Source: Pseudomonas sp. LS.1a (GTDB lineage: Bacteria > Pseudomonadota > Gammaproteobacteria > Pseudomonadales > Pseudomonadaceae). From it: a stretch of DNA of 64,000 bases. Location: NCBI RefSeq assembly GCF_022533585.1, contig NZ_CP092827.1, forward strand, positions 4,318,001 through 4,382,000, written 5' to 3'. Made by a program: the position numbers and the translations under genes. The notes beneath the pieces were generated by a model. That model did no database searches, was not told the DNA's origin, and saw nothing but the letters and a program-made list of their open reading frames with translations. Below are positions 52,820 through 62,703 of this stretch, in pieces. Numbering within the stretch: the stretch's first letter is position 1; each line of letters starts with the position of its first letter.

Positions 52820-54256
52820 ATGAATCTACTGCGCCCTACCCTGCTGACGCTGGCCTGCCTGTTGGCCCTCCCCGGCCACGCTGACGACCTGCCATCACTG
52901 GGCGACGCCAGTTCCGCGATCGTCTCGCCACAACAGGAGCACCAGCTCGGCCGTGCCTGGCTGAGCCTGCTGCGTGGCCAGGTCAACCAGCTCAACGACC
53001 CGCAGCTGAAAGATTACGTCGAAACCAGCGTGTATCGCCTGGCCGAAACCAGCCAACTGCAGGACCGACGCCTGGAATTCATCCTTATCGATAGCCGCGA
53101 GCTCAACGCCTTTGCCGCCCCGGGCGGCATCGTCGGGGTCAACGGCGGGCTGTTCCTCAACGCCCAGACCGAAGGCGAGTACGCCTCGGTACTGGCCCAC
53201 GAACTGGCGCACTTGTCGCAACGCCACTTCGCCCGCGGCGTCGAGGCCCAGCAGCGCATGCAGTTGCCGATGATGGCGGCGTTGCTGGCCGGTATCGTGC
53301 TGGCCGCCGGTGGTGGCGGTGATGCCGGTATCGGCGTGATCGCCGGCACCCAGGCAGCGGCGATCCAGGAACAGCGGCGCTTCTCTCGGCAAAACGAACA
53401 GGAAGCCGACCGTATCGGCATCCAGAACCTGGAAAAGGCCGGCTACGACCCGCGCAACATGCCGACCATGTTCGAGCGCCTGGCCCGGCAGTACCGCTAC
53501 GACGCCAAGCCACCGGAATTCTTGCTGACCCACCCGGTAACCGAGTCGCGTATCGCCGACACCCGCAACCGTGCCGAGCAGGCCCCCAAGGGCGGCGTCG
53601 AGGACAGCATGCGCTACCAGCTGATCCGTGCCCGGGTGGCGCTGACCTACGAAGGCACCCCGGGGCTGGCAGCCAAACGCTTCCGCGCCCAGCTGGACGA
53701 AGACCCCAAGCTGGACGCCGCGCGTTACGGCCTGGCCCTGGCGCAGATCAAGGGTGGCCAGCTGAACGAGGCGCGCGAACTGCTCAAGCCGCTGCTGGCC
53801 AAGGCGCCCAACGACATTACCTACAACCTGGCGCAGATCGACCTGGATATCACCAACAACCGCCTGGCCGACGCGCAGCAGCGGGCCGAACGCATGCAGG
53901 GCCTGTACCCGGGCAACTACCCGCTGAAACAGGTGCGTGCCGACTTGCTGGTGAAGCAGAACAAGCCCGCCGAGGCGGAGAAGGTGTTGAACGAGCTGGT
54001 GAAGAGCCGGCCGGATGACCCGGACGTGTGGTACGACATGGCCGAAGTGCGGGGCCTTTCGGGCAATACCATTGGTTTGCACCGGGCGCGTGCCGAGTAC
54101 TTCACACTGGTGGGCGATTTTGACCAGGCCATCCAGCAGCTGGATTACGCCAAGCGCCGTGCGGGCGGGAACTTCCCGCTGGCAGCACAGATTGACCAGC
54201 GCCAGCGCGAGGTCATGGAGCAGCAGCGCATGGTTCAGGAAATGATGGGGCGTTGA
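52820..54256 (+). CDS. bepA: BepA-like periplasmic M48 metalloprotease with TPR repeats
   Basis: A 478-residue exported zinc protease/chaperone of outer-membrane biogenesis. Signal peptide 1-21, HELAH at 127-131 (M48 zinc site), FSRQNEQEADRIGIQ with the third ligand Glu near 195, and C-terminal TPR-like helices from about 280. It resembles BepA (YfgC), which degrades stalled LptD and BamA substrates. Divergent from the TusA-like gene and ended by a REP pair. Confidence 0.9.
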   Translation: MNLLRPTLLTLACLLALPGHADDLPSLGDASSAIVSPQQEHQLGRAWLSLLRGQVNQLNDPQLKDYVETSVYRLAETSQLQDRRLEFILIDSRELNAFAAPGGIVGVNGGLFLNAQTEGEYASVLAHELAHLSQRHFARGVEAQQRMQLPMMAALLAGIVLAAGGGGDAGIGVIAGTQAAAIQEQRRFSRQNEQEADRIGIQNLEKAGYDPRNMPTMFERLARQYRYDAKPPEFLLTHPVTESRIADTRNRAEQAPKGGVEDSMRYQLIRARVALTYEGTPGLAAKRFRAQLDEDPKLDAARYGLALAQIKGGQLNEARELLKPLLAKAPNDITYNLAQIDLDITNNRLADAQQRAERMQGLYPGNYPLKQVRADLLVKQNKPAEAEKVLNELVKSRPDDPDVWYDMAEVRGLSGNTIGLHRARAEYFTLVGDFDQAIQQLDYAKRRAGGNFPLAAQIDQRQREVMEQQRMVQEMMGR

Positions 54257-54258
54257 AG

Positions 54259-54350
54259 GCCCTTTCGCGGGTAAACCCGCTCCCACAGGGACAGCGCAGC
54301 CCGTGAGCGCTGCGCTGTACCTGTGGGAGCGGGTTTACCCGCGAAGAAAG
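54259..54350. repeat. REP pair between convergent genes
   Basis: Arms CTTTCGCGGGTAAACCCGC and CGGGTTTACCCGCGAAGAAA around a linker with GCGCAGC/GCTGCGC, itself a hairpin. Lies between the bepA and nadA stops. Confidence 0.86.
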
Positions 54351-54365
54351 CGACGCGGTACAGCG

Positions 54366-55424
54366 TCAGGCGTTACCGGACAACTTCAGGCGCGCCGCCT
54401 GGGTAAAGTCCAGCATCCGGTTCAGCGGCTTGATCGCTTTCGGCACCAGCGCCGGGTCGACAAAAATCTCGTTAGACCCATTACGCAGGCAATCCAGCAC
54501 ACGCTCCAGGGTGTTCATCGCCATCCACGGGCAGTGCGCGCAGCTGCGGCATGCCGCGCCGTTACCGGCGGTCGGGGCTTCGACGAACTCCTTGTCCGGG
54601 CACAGCTGCTGCATCTTGTAGAAGATGCCGCGGTCGGTGGCGACGATGAAGGTCTTGTTCGGCAGGGTCTGGGCAGCCTTGATCAGCTGGCTGGTGGAAC
54701 CCACCGCGTCGGCCAGTTCGATCACCGCTTCCGGCGACTCGGGGTGCACCAGAATCGCTGCATCCGGGTACAGCGCCTTCATGTCGGCCAACTGGCGCGA
54801 CTTGAACTCTTCGTGAACGATGCAGGCACCGTCCCACAGCAGCATGTCGGCACCGGTTTGCTTCTGGATGTAACGCCCCAGGTGCTGGTCCGGGCCCCAG
54901 ATGATGGTCTCGCCGTTGTCCATCAGGCTTTCGACGATTTCCAGCGCGCAGCTCGAGGTGACCACCCAGTCGGCACGGGCCTTCACGGCAGCGGAAGTGT
55001 TGGCATAGACCACCACGGTACGCTCCGGGTGCTGGTCGCAGAAGGCCGAGAACTCTTCCACCGGGCAGCCCAGGTCGAGCGAGCAGGTAGCCTCCAGGGT
55101 GGGCATCAGCACGCGCTTTTCCGGGGTGAGGATTTTCGCCGTCTCGCCCATGAAGCGCACACCGGCAACGATCACGGTTTCGGCCGGGTGGTTCTTGCCG
55201 AAGCGGGCCATTTCCAACGAGTCGGACACGCAGCCGCCGGTTTCTTCGGCCAGCGCCTGGATGACCGGGTCGCAGTAATAGTGGGCGACCAGCACGGCGT
55301 TCTGGGCCTTGAGCTCGGCAGCGATGGCCGCACGGTATTCGGTCTCCTGCTCGGCTGTCAGCGGGTTGGGCTGCTTGGCGTCGAGGTGGGCCTGAACCAA
55401 CAGGCGTTCGGAAATCTGGGTCAT
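54366..55424 (-). CDS. nadA: Quinolinate synthase
   Basis: A 352-residue 4Fe-4S enzyme condensing iminoaspartate and dihydroxyacetone phosphate in NAD synthesis. [40 protein letters not shown] and [19 protein letters not shown] are NadA motifs, the last carrying a cluster cysteine. Monocistronic between two REP pairs. Confidence 0.94.
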   Translation of the reverse strand: MTQISERLLVQAHLDAKQPNPLTAEQETEYRAAIAAELKAQNAVLVAHYYCDPVIQALAEETGGCVSDSLEMARFGKNHPAETVIVAGVRFMGETAKILTPEKRVLMPTLEATCSLDLGCPVEEFSAFCDQHPERTVVVYANTSAAVKARADWVVTSSCALEIVESLMDNGETIIWGPDQHLGRYIQKQTGADMLLWDGACIVHEEFKSRQLADMKALYPDAAILVHPESPEAVIELADAVGSTSQLIKAAQTLPNKTFIVATDRGIFYKMQQLCPDKEFVEAPTAGNGAACRSCAHCPWMAMNTLERVLDCLRNGSNEIFVDPALVPKAIKPLNRMLDFTQAARLKLSGNA

Positions 55425-55602
55425 GATCGCTGGACCTGCAGGCGCTTGTGCGCGTCAAATCGAGTGTATCACCCGGCCCTGACAGATCGGCTAGGGGCGC
55501 CGGACGGCACGCAGGCCGCCACGGCCCTCTGCGGGCGCGGATTATTATCGGAGGCCGAAGGCTACAGACAATCCAGCGAATTCTAAAGTGGTTTTTGTGT
55601 TG

Positions 55603-55695
55603 CCTGTGCTGGCCCTTTCGCGGGTGAACCCGCTCCCACAGAATCTGCCAAACTCCTGTGGGAGCGGGTTTACCCGCGAAGAGGCCGGTACAGGC
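55603..55695. repeat. REP pair with short linker
   Basis: Arms CTTTCGCGGGTGAACCCGC and CGGGTTTACCCGCGAAGAGG with only about 15 bp between the CCCACAG and CTGTGGG tails. Lies 5' of nadA and 3' of the DUF945 gene. The rest of 55425-55601 shows no gene. Confidence 0.86.
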
Positions 55696-55701
55696 TTTCG
55701 A

Positions 55702-57210
55702 TCAGCCCTGCGGCGACAGGGCCGCCAGGTGCGAGGCCATGAGCATCGCGAACTCTTCCACGGTCATTTTCTGGCCGTTGAAATCGACCATGCCATCGGC
55801 ATAGTGCAAGCTGCTTACCACATCATCGCCCTGCACGGTGGCCATGCCGCTCTGCAACGCCATCATGCCGACCATTTCCCCGGCCTGGCTCGATTGCATG
55901 GCAATGGCCTGGGCGTCGGTCTGGCCATCCAGCAGCGCCTGCAAGGTTGCCAGGTCACCGATCATCGGCTTGGACAACGACAGCTTGCCCTTAACCTCGG
56001 TGATCAGTTGCTTGCTCAACTGGTCAGGCGGCAGGTCGAAGCTGGCCGGGGCAGCGAAGCCCATCGAAAGGTCAAAGCGGCTTTCGCCATTGGCGGTCTT
56101 GAACGACAGGTTTTCCACCGCCACCCGGGGCTTGGCAGCCAGCAGTTTCTGCAGCTCGCCCTGGAACCTGGCCTTCTCCACATCGTCCATCTGGATTTCC
56201 GGCACCGGCTGGCCGGCTGCGGCTGCGGCCTCGAATTCCGGCAGGTGCGCCTGGTACCACGTCGACAGCGCCTGCAGCGCCGGGGCGTTGACCGACGTGA
56301 TGCTCACCGCCATTTGCGCCTTGCCCACCGCACGGCCATCCCAGGTGATATCCCCAACCTTGTACTCCACGCGGCCACCCACGGTATCCGGGCCGTCAAG
56401 GGTTTGCAGGGCGTTCTGCTCCAGGCCCTTGACCACCAGCACCTGCTGCCTGGGCCCCAGAGTGACCTTGGTTTCGGCCAGCGCCAGGTCGACGTTGCCC
56501 ACATAGATGGCCTCGTGCGCGGTGGCCGCCAGCTGGCCGCCGACCTTCAGGCCGTTGAGCTCGAAGGTGGCAGGCGGCTGGTCATCGCGCACCAGCTTCA
56601 TCACGAAACGGTCGGCCTGGCCGTGGAAGCGCGAGGCTTTGCCTTCCTGATCACCGCTTACTTGCAACTGCATGCCCGAGAAGTCGAGGCTGTTGCCATC
56701 CGCTTCGTCAAGCTTGACCGGCGCCAGCTGGATCTGGCTGACCACATTGCCGTCGTAACCCAGGCTGGTCTGCGCGCTGACCGGTGCCTGCTCGCCTGCG
56801 GCGGCGAACCACGGCGCAGTGGCGTCGTCCTTCTGCAGCGTGCTGTTGCTGACCGCCAGCACCGGCATCAGCTTCAACGCCTTTACCCGCGACCAGGGGA
56901 ACGGGCCATGCTCGATCTGGTCGGTCACGCCCACGTCGAAATTCACCACTTCGCCTTCGCCCAGGTTGATATCGCGGGCCTTGAGCCGGTACTGGGCGGT
57001 ACTGCTGAAGAAATGCTGCTCCAGCGATACCCGCTCGATACTCATGCTGCCACCGGTGCTCACCAGGGCCTTCTTGAGTTCGGCGTTGCTGCGGACGAGG
57101 GCGTTGTCCAGCTCCGCAGGCAGCTGCTTGCCGGTGTACCAGGCGCCAGCGGTGATTGCGACGGCGATGGCGATAGCCAGGCCGGAAAGGATGCCAACTG
57201 ATTTCTTCAT
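55702..57210 (-). CDS. YdgA-like DUF945 protein
   Basis: A 502-residue protein with an N-terminal signal anchor (about 5-24, VGILSGLAIAIAVAITAGAW) and a long, probably periplasmic or outer-membrane-associated domain of the DUF945/YdgA family. The start MKKSVGIL at 57210 is chosen over longer frames. Function unknown; single gene between nadA and an APC permease. Confidence 0.83.
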   Translation of the reverse strand: MKKSVGILSGLAIAIAVAITAGAWYTGKQLPAELDNALVRSNAELKKALVSTGGSMSIERVSLEQHFFSSTAQYRLKARDINLGEGEVVNFDVGVTDQIEHGPFPWSRVKALKLMPVLAVSNSTLQKDDATAPWFAAAGEQAPVSAQTSLGYDGNVVSQIQLAPVKLDEADGNSLDFSGMQLQVSGDQEGKASRFHGQADRFVMKLVRDDQPPATFELNGLKVGGQLAATAHEAIYVGNVDLALAETKVTLGPRQQVLVVKGLEQNALQTLDGPDTVGGRVEYKVGDITWDGRAVGKAQMAVSITSVNAPALQALSTWYQAHLPEFEAAAAAGQPVPEIQMDDVEKARFQGELQKLLAAKPRVAVENLSFKTANGESRFDLSMGFAAPASFDLPPDQLSKQLITEVKGKLSLSKPMIGDLATLQALLDGQTDAQAIAMQSSQAGEMVGMMALQSGMATVQGDDVVSSLHYADGMVDFNGQKMTVEEFAMLMASHLAALSPQG

Positions 57211-57485
57211 GAATAGAACCGATTGCTGTCCGTAAGGGCTTCGTAGGCGGCCAAGGGCCACACAGAACGCCAAGAGTACCACCGCAGCCCAGGCCTGGCG
57301 CTGGCCCGGCTCGAGAAATCCCGCTTTTGGGAAACGCCTGACAGCCTTTCCATGGGAGACCGGCATTCGTTAATTTTTACGAACACTCAAATTGATCAAA
57401 ACCGCAAAAAAACGCGCAATAACCGAACAAAACCCCACTTGAATCGATAAATATTTCAATTCAGCAACATCTTGTCATGTTTAAC

Positions 57486-57515
57486 TTGACACCCAGCTAC
57501 CCATCGTTTTTTATT
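57486..57515 (+). promoter_or_regulatory. Candidate promoter for the upstream ORF and permease
   Basis: TTGACA (57486-57491), 17-18 bp, then TTTTAT/TTTATT. It is the best -35 in the AT-rich gap 57211-57573, which otherwise shows no gene. About 60 bp before the small upstream ORF. Confidence 0.45.
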
Positions 57516-57573
57516 TTCACCACTTTGCGCGCTCCCCCGCGTCCCCGCCGCTCCAACAATAAAGGTGAACAAC

Positions 57574-57666
57574 ATGGAGCCCACCCGCTCGCCCTTGCCG
57601 CATGCGCAGTACACCGTGCCCGCCGTTTACGCCCAGCCGCAGGAGCCATGCCAGCATGCAGCATGA
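57574..57666 (+). CDS. 30-codon upstream ORF overlapping the permease start
   Basis: ATG at 57574 behind AAAGGTGA with ideal spacing; encodes [20 protein letters not shown] then [10 protein letters not shown] and stops with TGA at 57664-57666. The frame differs from the permease frame and overlaps its first codons by 11 bp. Its ribosome site is better than that of the permease. It may couple or regulate permease translation. It could also be non-functional. Confidence 0.4.
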   Translation: MEPTRSPLPHAQYTVPAVYAQPQEPCQHAA

Positions 57667-59008
57667 CCACAGCGCCTCCGGCAATGGCCAACTTAGCAAA
57701 ACCCTGCGTCTCTGGCACGTGATCATCATCGGCCTGGCCTACCTGACCCCGATGACCGTGTTCGACACCTTCGGCATCGTATCCGGGATTACCGCCGGGC
57801 ACGTACCCAGCGCCTACATCCTGGCGCTGGCCGGAATCCTGTTCACCGCCGTGAGCTACGGCACCCTGGTACGACGCTTCCCACAGTCGGGCTCGGCCTA
57901 TACCTACACCCAGCGTGCGATCAACCCGCACGTGGGCTTCCTGGTCGGCTGGTCGTCGTTGCTGGACTACCTGCTGCTGCCAATGGTCAATGCGTTGCTG
58001 GCCAAGCTGTACCTTTCGGCCATGTTCCCGGAAGTACCGGAGTGGATGTGGGTGGCTGGCTTCGTCACCCTGATCAGCCTGATCAACATGCGCAGCGTGA
58101 ACCTGGTGGCGCACTTCAACCTGCTGTTCGTGGCCGTGCAGGTGGCGATCATCGCCGTGTTCATCTACCTGTGCGTGCGCGGCCTGGACCAAGGTGAAGG
58201 GCTGGGTACCGCCTGGAGCCTGCTGCCATTCGCCGACAACCAGACCCAGCTCAGCGCCCTGGCCGCCGGTGCGACCATCCTGTGCTTCTCGTTCCTGGGC
58301 TTCGACGCGGTCACCTGCCTGTCCGAAGAAACCCGCGACCCGGGCAAGACCATCCCTCGGGCAATCTTCCTCACCGCACTGATCGGCGGCATGGTGTTCA
58401 TCACCGTGTCGTACTTCATCCAGGCCTACTTCCCGACCATGTCCCGCTTCCATGACCAGGAAGCGGCACTGCCGGAAATCGCCCTGTACGTCGGCGGCAA
58501 GCTGTTCCAGTCGATTTTCATCGCCTGCACCGTGATCAACACCATCGCCTCGGGCCTGGCCTCGCAGACCAGCGTGTCGCGCCTGCTGTACGTGATGGGC
58601 CGCGACAACGTGATCCCGGCCAGCCTGTTCGCCCGCCTGCATTCCCGCTACAAGACGCCAGTGTTGAACATCGCGGTGGTGGGGCTGATTTCGCTGTCAG
58701 CGATCTTCTTCGACCTGGTCACCGCCACCTCGATCATCAACTTTGGCGCACTGGTCGCGTTCAGCTTCGTCAACCTGTCAGTGATCAACCACTGCTACCT
58801 GCGCGAAGGCAAGCGCCAAGGCCTGGCCAACCAGCTGACGTATCTGGTGGCGCCCACCATTGGCTTCTGCATCATCGTTTCGCTGTGGCTGGACCTGAAC
58901 GCGCATTCGCTGCTGTTCGGTGGCGTCTGGGCACTGCTCGGCCTGCTGTACCTGGCCTGGCTGACCAAAGCCTTCAGGGACACCCCGCCCAACTACATCG
59001 CTGAATGA
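57656..59008 (+). CDS. APC-family permease beside a polyamine-type chemoreceptor
   Basis: A 450-residue amino-acid/polyamine permease with 12 likely membrane segments. [21 protein letters not shown] (TM1) and [17 protein letters not shown] are typical. It resembles putrescine importers of the PuuP/PlaP type. The ATG at 57656 follows AGGAG by 10 nt; an upstream in-frame ATG at 57602 lacks a site. The next gene, 66 nt on, is a McpU-like chemoreceptor, which supports a polyamine substrate by context only. Confidence 0.8.
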   Translation: MQHDHSASGNGQLSKTLRLWHVIIIGLAYLTPMTVFDTFGIVSGITAGHVPSAYILALAGILFTAVSYGTLVRRFPQSGSAYTYTQRAINPHVGFLVGWSSLLDYLLLPMVNALLAKLYLSAMFPEVPEWMWVAGFVTLISLINMRSVNLVAHFNLLFVAVQVAIIAVFIYLCVRGLDQGEGLGTAWSLLPFADNQTQLSALAAGATILCFSFLGFDAVTCLSEETRDPGKTIPRAIFLTALIGGMVFITVSYFIQAYFPTMSRFHDQEAALPEIALYVGGKLFQSIFIACTVINTIASGLASQTSVSRLLYVMGRDNVIPASLFARLHSRYKTPVLNIAVVGLISLSAIFFDLVTATSIINFGALVAFSFVNLSVINHCYLREGKRQGLANQLTYLVAPTIGFCIIVSLWLDLNAHSLLFGGVWALLGLLYLAWLTKAFRDTPPNYIAE

Positions 59009-59074
59009 CCCACGCTGCCGACAACGCCCGCGCCTGAACGCGGGCGTTGTACTTGATCGAAAAGGAAAGCCCTC

Positions 59075-61138
59075 ATGCCGCTGCGCCGCCTCTCCATCCA
59101 GTGGAAGATCACCCTGCTCGCCGGCCTGTGCCTGCTGGCCATCGTCGCCTTGCTGGTGACTACGTCGCTGGCCCAGGCGCGGCGCAGCGCGGCACTGGTC
59201 AACCAGGCCAACACCGAAATGCTCGACAGCAGCGCACGCCTGCGCCTGCAGGCCCATGCCGAAGCCCAGGCCCTGCGCATCCAGCGCTATTTCATGGACG
59301 CCTACCAGTACGGCAATGGCTTTGCCCGCCTGGTACAGGTGCTCAAGGCCCGTGGCGGCAGCGACCTGCGCGCCGAGCTGACGCGCCAGGCCCGCACCAG
59401 CCTGGCCGGCAACCCGGACGTGATCGGCCTGTACCTGGTTTTCCAGCCCGACGCCCTGGACCAGGACAGCCAGTACCTCGGCCAGGATGCCGTGGGCAGC
59501 AACGAAAGCGGGCGTTTCTCACTGTACTGGTCACAACCCCGCCCCGGCACTCTGGAGCTTGAAGCCATGCCGGAATCGATGCTCGGTGACGCCAGCATCG
59601 GCAGCAACGGCGTGGCAAAGAACCGCTGGCTGACCTGCCCGCAGGACACCGCCAGAACCTGCATGCTTGAGCCATACCTCGACGAGGTGAATGGCCGCCA
59701 GGTGCTGATGACCAGCATCGCCCTGCCGCTGCTGGAGCATGGCAAGGTGGTCGGCGTGGTTGGCCTGGACATCGGCCTGGCCAACCTGCAGCAGTTGAGC
59801 CTGGACGGCCGCCGGGAGCTGTTCGATGGCCAGGGCCAGGTCAGCATCGCCAGCGCAGCCGGCCTGCTGGCCGGCAACAGCCGCGACGACAGCAAACTCG
59901 GCGAGCCCATGGACAAGACGGTAGCCGATGGCCTGCTGCGTGTTGCCCACCCATTCACGCCGATCCCTGATGCCGCCCCTTGGCAGGTACTGCTGGAACT
60001 GCCGGAAAGCGTGCTGCAGGCGCCTGCCGTCGCCCTCAACCAGCGCCTGGACGCGCACAACCACAGCGCCAACCTCACCAGCCTGCTGGTTGGCCTGGGC
60101 GCTGCGGTAGTCGGTTTGCTGCTGGTGTGGCTGACCGCGCGTGGCGTGACCCGACCAATCCTGGCCGTGGCCGCACGCCTGGAAGACATCGCCAGCGGCG
60201 AAGGCGACCTCACCCGTCGCCTGGACTACGCCCGCCAGGATGAACTGGGCCAGCTCACCGGCTGGTTCAACCGCTTTCTCGACAAGCTGCAACCGGTCAT
60301 TGCCCAGGTCAAAGGCTCACTGCAGGAAGCACGTGGTACCGCCGACCAGTCGGCCGCCATCGCCAGCCAGACCAGCGACGGCATGCAGCAACAGCACCGT
60401 GAAATCGAACAGGTGGCCACCGCTGCCAACGAGATGAGCGCCACCGCCCTGGATGTCGCCCATAACGCCTCGCAGGCGGCCCAGGCTGCACGCGCAGCCG
60501 ACCAGGCCAGCCGCGAAGGCCTGCAACTGATCGACAGCACCCGCCAGGGCATCGACCGCCTGGCTGCCGGCATGAACACCGCCATGGACGAGGCGCGCGC
60601 GCTGGAGGGCCGCAGCGGGCAGATCGGTTCGGTGCTGGAAGTGATCCGTACCATTGCCGAGCAAACCAACCTGCTGGCGCTCAACGCCGCCATCGAAGCC
60701 GCCCGCGCGGGCGAAGCCGGGCGTGGTTTTGCCGTGGTAGCCGATGAAGTGCGTGGCCTGGCCCAGCGCACGCAGACATCGGTGGAGGAAATTCGCCAGG
60801 TCATCGAGGGCTTGCAGCAAGGCACCCAGGATGTGGTGGGCGCCATGCACGAAGGTCAGCGCCAGGCGCAAGACAGCGCCACGCGCATGGAGCAGGCGCT
60901 GCCGGCGCTACAACGGATTGGCGAGGCAGTGGCGGTGATCAGCGACATGAACCTGCAAATTGCCTCGGCAGCCGAAGAGCAGAGCGCGGTGGCCGAAGAG
61001 GTGAACCGCAATGTGGCCGGCATTCGCGATGTGACCGAATCGCTGGCAGGCCAGGCCGATGAGTCGGCGCGGATCAGCCAGGCCCTGAACCGGCTGGCCA
61101 ACCAGCAGCAGGCGTTGATGGAGCAATTCCGCGTCTAA
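59075..61138 (+). CDS. mcpU: Methyl-accepting chemotaxis protein, McpU-like
   Basis: A 687-residue chemoreceptor. TM1 about 11-31, a dCache-type periplasmic sensor about 35-330, TM2 about 335-355, HAMP about 357-410 and a cytoplasmic signalling hairpin with [19 protein letters not shown] near 530-550. No CheR-binding pentapeptide is at the C-terminus. Length, sensor type and gene neighbours match what I recall of the P. putida polyamine receptor McpU. Ligand is inferred by that resemblance; I did not verify the binding residues. Confidence 0.83.
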   Translation: MPLRRLSIQWKITLLAGLCLLAIVALLVTTSLAQARRSAALVNQANTEMLDSSARLRLQAHAEAQALRIQRYFMDAYQYGNGFARLVQVLKARGGSDLRAELTRQARTSLAGNPDVIGLYLVFQPDALDQDSQYLGQDAVGSNESGRFSLYWSQPRPGTLELEAMPESMLGDASIGSNGVAKNRWLTCPQDTARTCMLEPYLDEVNGRQVLMTSIALPLLEHGKVVGVVGLDIGLANLQQLSLDGRRELFDGQGQVSIASAAGLLAGNSRDDSKLGEPMDKTVADGLLRVAHPFTPIPDAAPWQVLLELPESVLQAPAVALNQRLDAHNHSANLTSLLVGLGAAVVGLLLVWLTARGVTRPILAVAARLEDIASGEGDLTRRLDYARQDELGQLTGWFNRFLDKLQPVIAQVKGSLQEARGTADQSAAIASQTSDGMQQQHREIEQVATAANEMSATALDVAHNASQAAQAARAADQASREGLQLIDSTRQGIDRLAAGMNTAMDEARALEGRSGQIGSVLEVIRTIAEQTNLLALNAAIEAARAGEAGRGFAVVADEVRGLAQRTQTSVEEIRQVIEGLQQGTQDVVGAMHEGQRQAQDSATRMEQALPALQRIGEAVAVISDMNLQIASAAEEQSAVAEEVNRNVAGIRDVTESLAGQADESARISQALNRLANQQQALMEQFRV

Positions 61139-61141
61139 CCT

Positions 61142-61253
61142 GTCAGGGCCAATGCGCCTTCTTCGCGGGTGAACCCGCTCCCACAGGGTTTTGCGCCGAT
61201 CTCCAAGGCGACGCCAACCTGTGGGAGCGGGTTCACCCGCGAAGAGGCCCTGA
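61142..61253. repeat. REP pair between co-oriented genes
   Basis: Arms CTTCGCGGGTGAACCCGC and CGGGTTCACCCGCGAAGAGG, with outer flanks TGTCAGGGCC and GGCCCTGACA that are exact complements. Lies 40 bp before the CDF-like gene. Confidence 0.86.
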
Positions 61254-61293
61254 CAAGCAATACAGCATCACCGTTTCTTCTAGAGCACATTTT

Positions 61294-62253
61294 ATGCAAA
61301 CCGCAACCAGATCCACCTTCTTCGACATCACCAGCGAACAGGGCCTGTTACGCACCTCGATTGCCGTCACCCTGTTCATCGCCATCATCGGCATCGCCTT
61401 CGGCCTGGCCTCCGGCTCGTTCTCCATCGTCTTCGACGGCGTCTATTCGCTGGTCGATGCCAGCATGAGCGGGCTGTCGCTGGTGGTGGTCAGGCTGATT
61501 ACCGCGCACACCACCAGCGTGCAGATGTCGCGCAAGCTGCGCGAGCGCTTCACCATGGGCTTCTGGCACCTGGAGCCGATGGTGCTGGCGCTCAACGGCA
61601 TCCTGCTCAGCGGCGTGGCCATCTATGCACTGATCAACGCCGTCAGCAGCTTGCTGCAAGGCGGGCGCCACCTGGAGTTCGGCATCGCCATGGTCTACGC
61701 GCTGCTGACCGTGATCGCCTGCGTGACCATCGCCATTGTCGAGGCCCGCGCCAACCGCAAGCTGGGCTCGGATTTCGTGCGCATGGACGTGAAAGGCTGG
61801 GTGATGTCAGCCAGCATTACCGCCGCGCTGCTGATCGCCTTCTGCTTTGGTTACGCGGTACAGGGCACTTCACTGGAATGGGTATCGCCCTACATCGACC
61901 CGGCAGTGCTGGCGCTGGTTTGCCTGGTGATCGTACCGTTGCCGATGTCTGTGGTGCGCCAGGCCCTTTCGGAAATTTTCCTGGTGACCCCTGGCGACCT
62001 CAAGCTGCATGTGGACGAAGTCGCCAAAGCCTTCGTCGCACGCCATGGGTTGCAGTCGTACCGGGCTTATGTGGCCAAGGTCGGGCGCTCGCGGGAGATC
62101 GAGTTGTACTTCATCGTGCCCAAGGCCATGGCCGCAAAAACCATCGATGAATGGGATGCGTGGCGCAACGAGATCGGTGATGCCGTGGGAGGTGAAGGGC
62201 CGGACCGCTGGCTTACGGTTGTGTTTACCGGGGATCCGGAGTGGGCTGAGTAA
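61294..62253 (+). CDS. Cation-diffusion-facilitator-like membrane protein with altered metal site
   Basis: A 319-residue protein of CDF fold: six hydrophobic segments (about 20-200) and a C-terminal ferredoxin-like domain. In TM2 the usual HxxxD reads as YSLVD (FDGVYSLVDAS). In TM5 the second HxxxD aligns with GWVMS (MDVKGWVMSAS), so three of four usual ligands are missing. It may transport something other than a divalent metal or be a distant branch. No ribosome site is obvious before the ATG at 61294. Confidence 0.75.
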   Translation: MQTATRSTFFDITSEQGLLRTSIAVTLFIAIIGIAFGLASGSFSIVFDGVYSLVDASMSGLSLVVVRLITAHTTSVQMSRKLRERFTMGFWHLEPMVLALNGILLSGVAIYALINAVSSLLQGGRHLEFGIAMVYALLTVIACVTIAIVEARANRKLGSDFVRMDVKGWVMSASITAALLIAFCFGYAVQGTSLEWVSPYIDPAVLALVCLVIVPLPMSVVRQALSEIFLVTPGDLKLHVDEVAKAFVARHGLQSYRAYVAKVGRSREIELYFIVPKAMAAKTIDEWDAWRNEIGDAVGGEGPDRWLTVVFTGDPEWAE

Positions 62254-62255
62254 GC

Positions 62256-62440
62256 TGGGGGCGCTTTGCGCCCCTTTCGCGACACAAGGCCGCTCCCACA
62301 ACGTCCGCACGGCTCTCAAGGCCTGTGCTTTACCTGTGGGAGATTGCCCAGCCCTTTGGGCTGCGCTGTCGCACAGGGAACAATGTTCGAGAGCGCGTCA
62401 CAATCCCTTGTGGGAGCGGGCACGCCCGCTCCCACAGAGC
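62256..62440. repeat. Mosaic of REP fragments
   Basis: A GACACAAGGCC-type arm with hairpin (62256-62300), then a CTGTGGGAG half-arm running into CAGCCCTTTGGGCTG, and at 62409-62440 the hairpin GTGGGAGCGGGC/GCCCGCTCCCAC with one mismatch. The 314-bp gap 62254-62567 holds no gene apart from this and the tRNA-Lys terminator. Confidence 0.65.
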
Positions 62441-62520
62441 CCTGCTAAATCAATGATTTATGTGTTGTTCCATGAGAGCTGGCTTGCCGGCGATGAGGCC
62501 AGTACAAGCAGCCGAAAACG

Positions 62521-62554
62521 AAAAAGCCCGCGACCGTTGCCGGTAGCGGGCTTT
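62521..62554 (-). terminator. Rho-independent terminator of tRNA-Lys
   Basis: AAAGCCCGC and GCGGGCTTT (62523-62554) pair over nine bases, with a smaller ACCGG/CCGGT-like stem in the loop, and T-run on the minus strand from bases 62515-62525. It lies 14 nt beyond the tRNA 3' end. Confidence 0.85.
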
Positions 62555-62567
62555 GACGTACTGCATA

Positions 62568-62643
62568 TGGTGGGTCGTGTAGGATTCGAACCTACGACCA
62601 ATTGGTTAAAAGCCAACTGCTCTACCAACTGAGCTAACGACCC
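62568..62643 (-). tRNA. tRNA-Lys (anticodon TTT)
   Basis: 76-nt tRNA with encoded CCA. 5' end GGGTCGTTAGCTCAGTTGG, anticodon arm TTGGC-TTTTAAC-CAA with TTT anticodon, T arm GTAGGTTCGAATCCTAC and acceptor ACGACCC then ACCA. Confidence 0.96.
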
Positions 62644-62657
62644 GTTGGATGGCGCGT

Positions 62658-62685
62658 ATAATACTGATTTCTAACAGGAAATCAA
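62658..62685 (-). promoter_or_regulatory. Promoter of tRNA-Lys
   Basis: On the minus strand TTGATT (62680-62685), 16 bp, TATTAT (62658-62663), then a GC-rich ACGCGCC discriminator before the tRNA. The spacer contains the 6-bp dyad GATTTC/GAAATC (62666-62683). Confidence 0.65.
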
Positions 62686-62703
62686 CACCCCATCAAAGTT
62701 TTT

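Noticed and set aside
54303..57201. Two long plus-strand frames opposite nadA and the DUF945 gene
   Set aside because: Both are antisense shadows starting in or near REP arms; the minus-strand genes have clear family motifs.
57385..57400. ANR/FNR box near TTGATCAAAAC
   Set aside because: Only one half-site (TTGAT) is present; the second ATCAA half is not at the required distance.
3671..62440. Dispersed near-identical repeats as a possible CRISPR array
   Set aside because: Repeats are spread singly or as inverted pairs between genes, with hairpin cores and no regular spacers or cas genes; they are REP elements.
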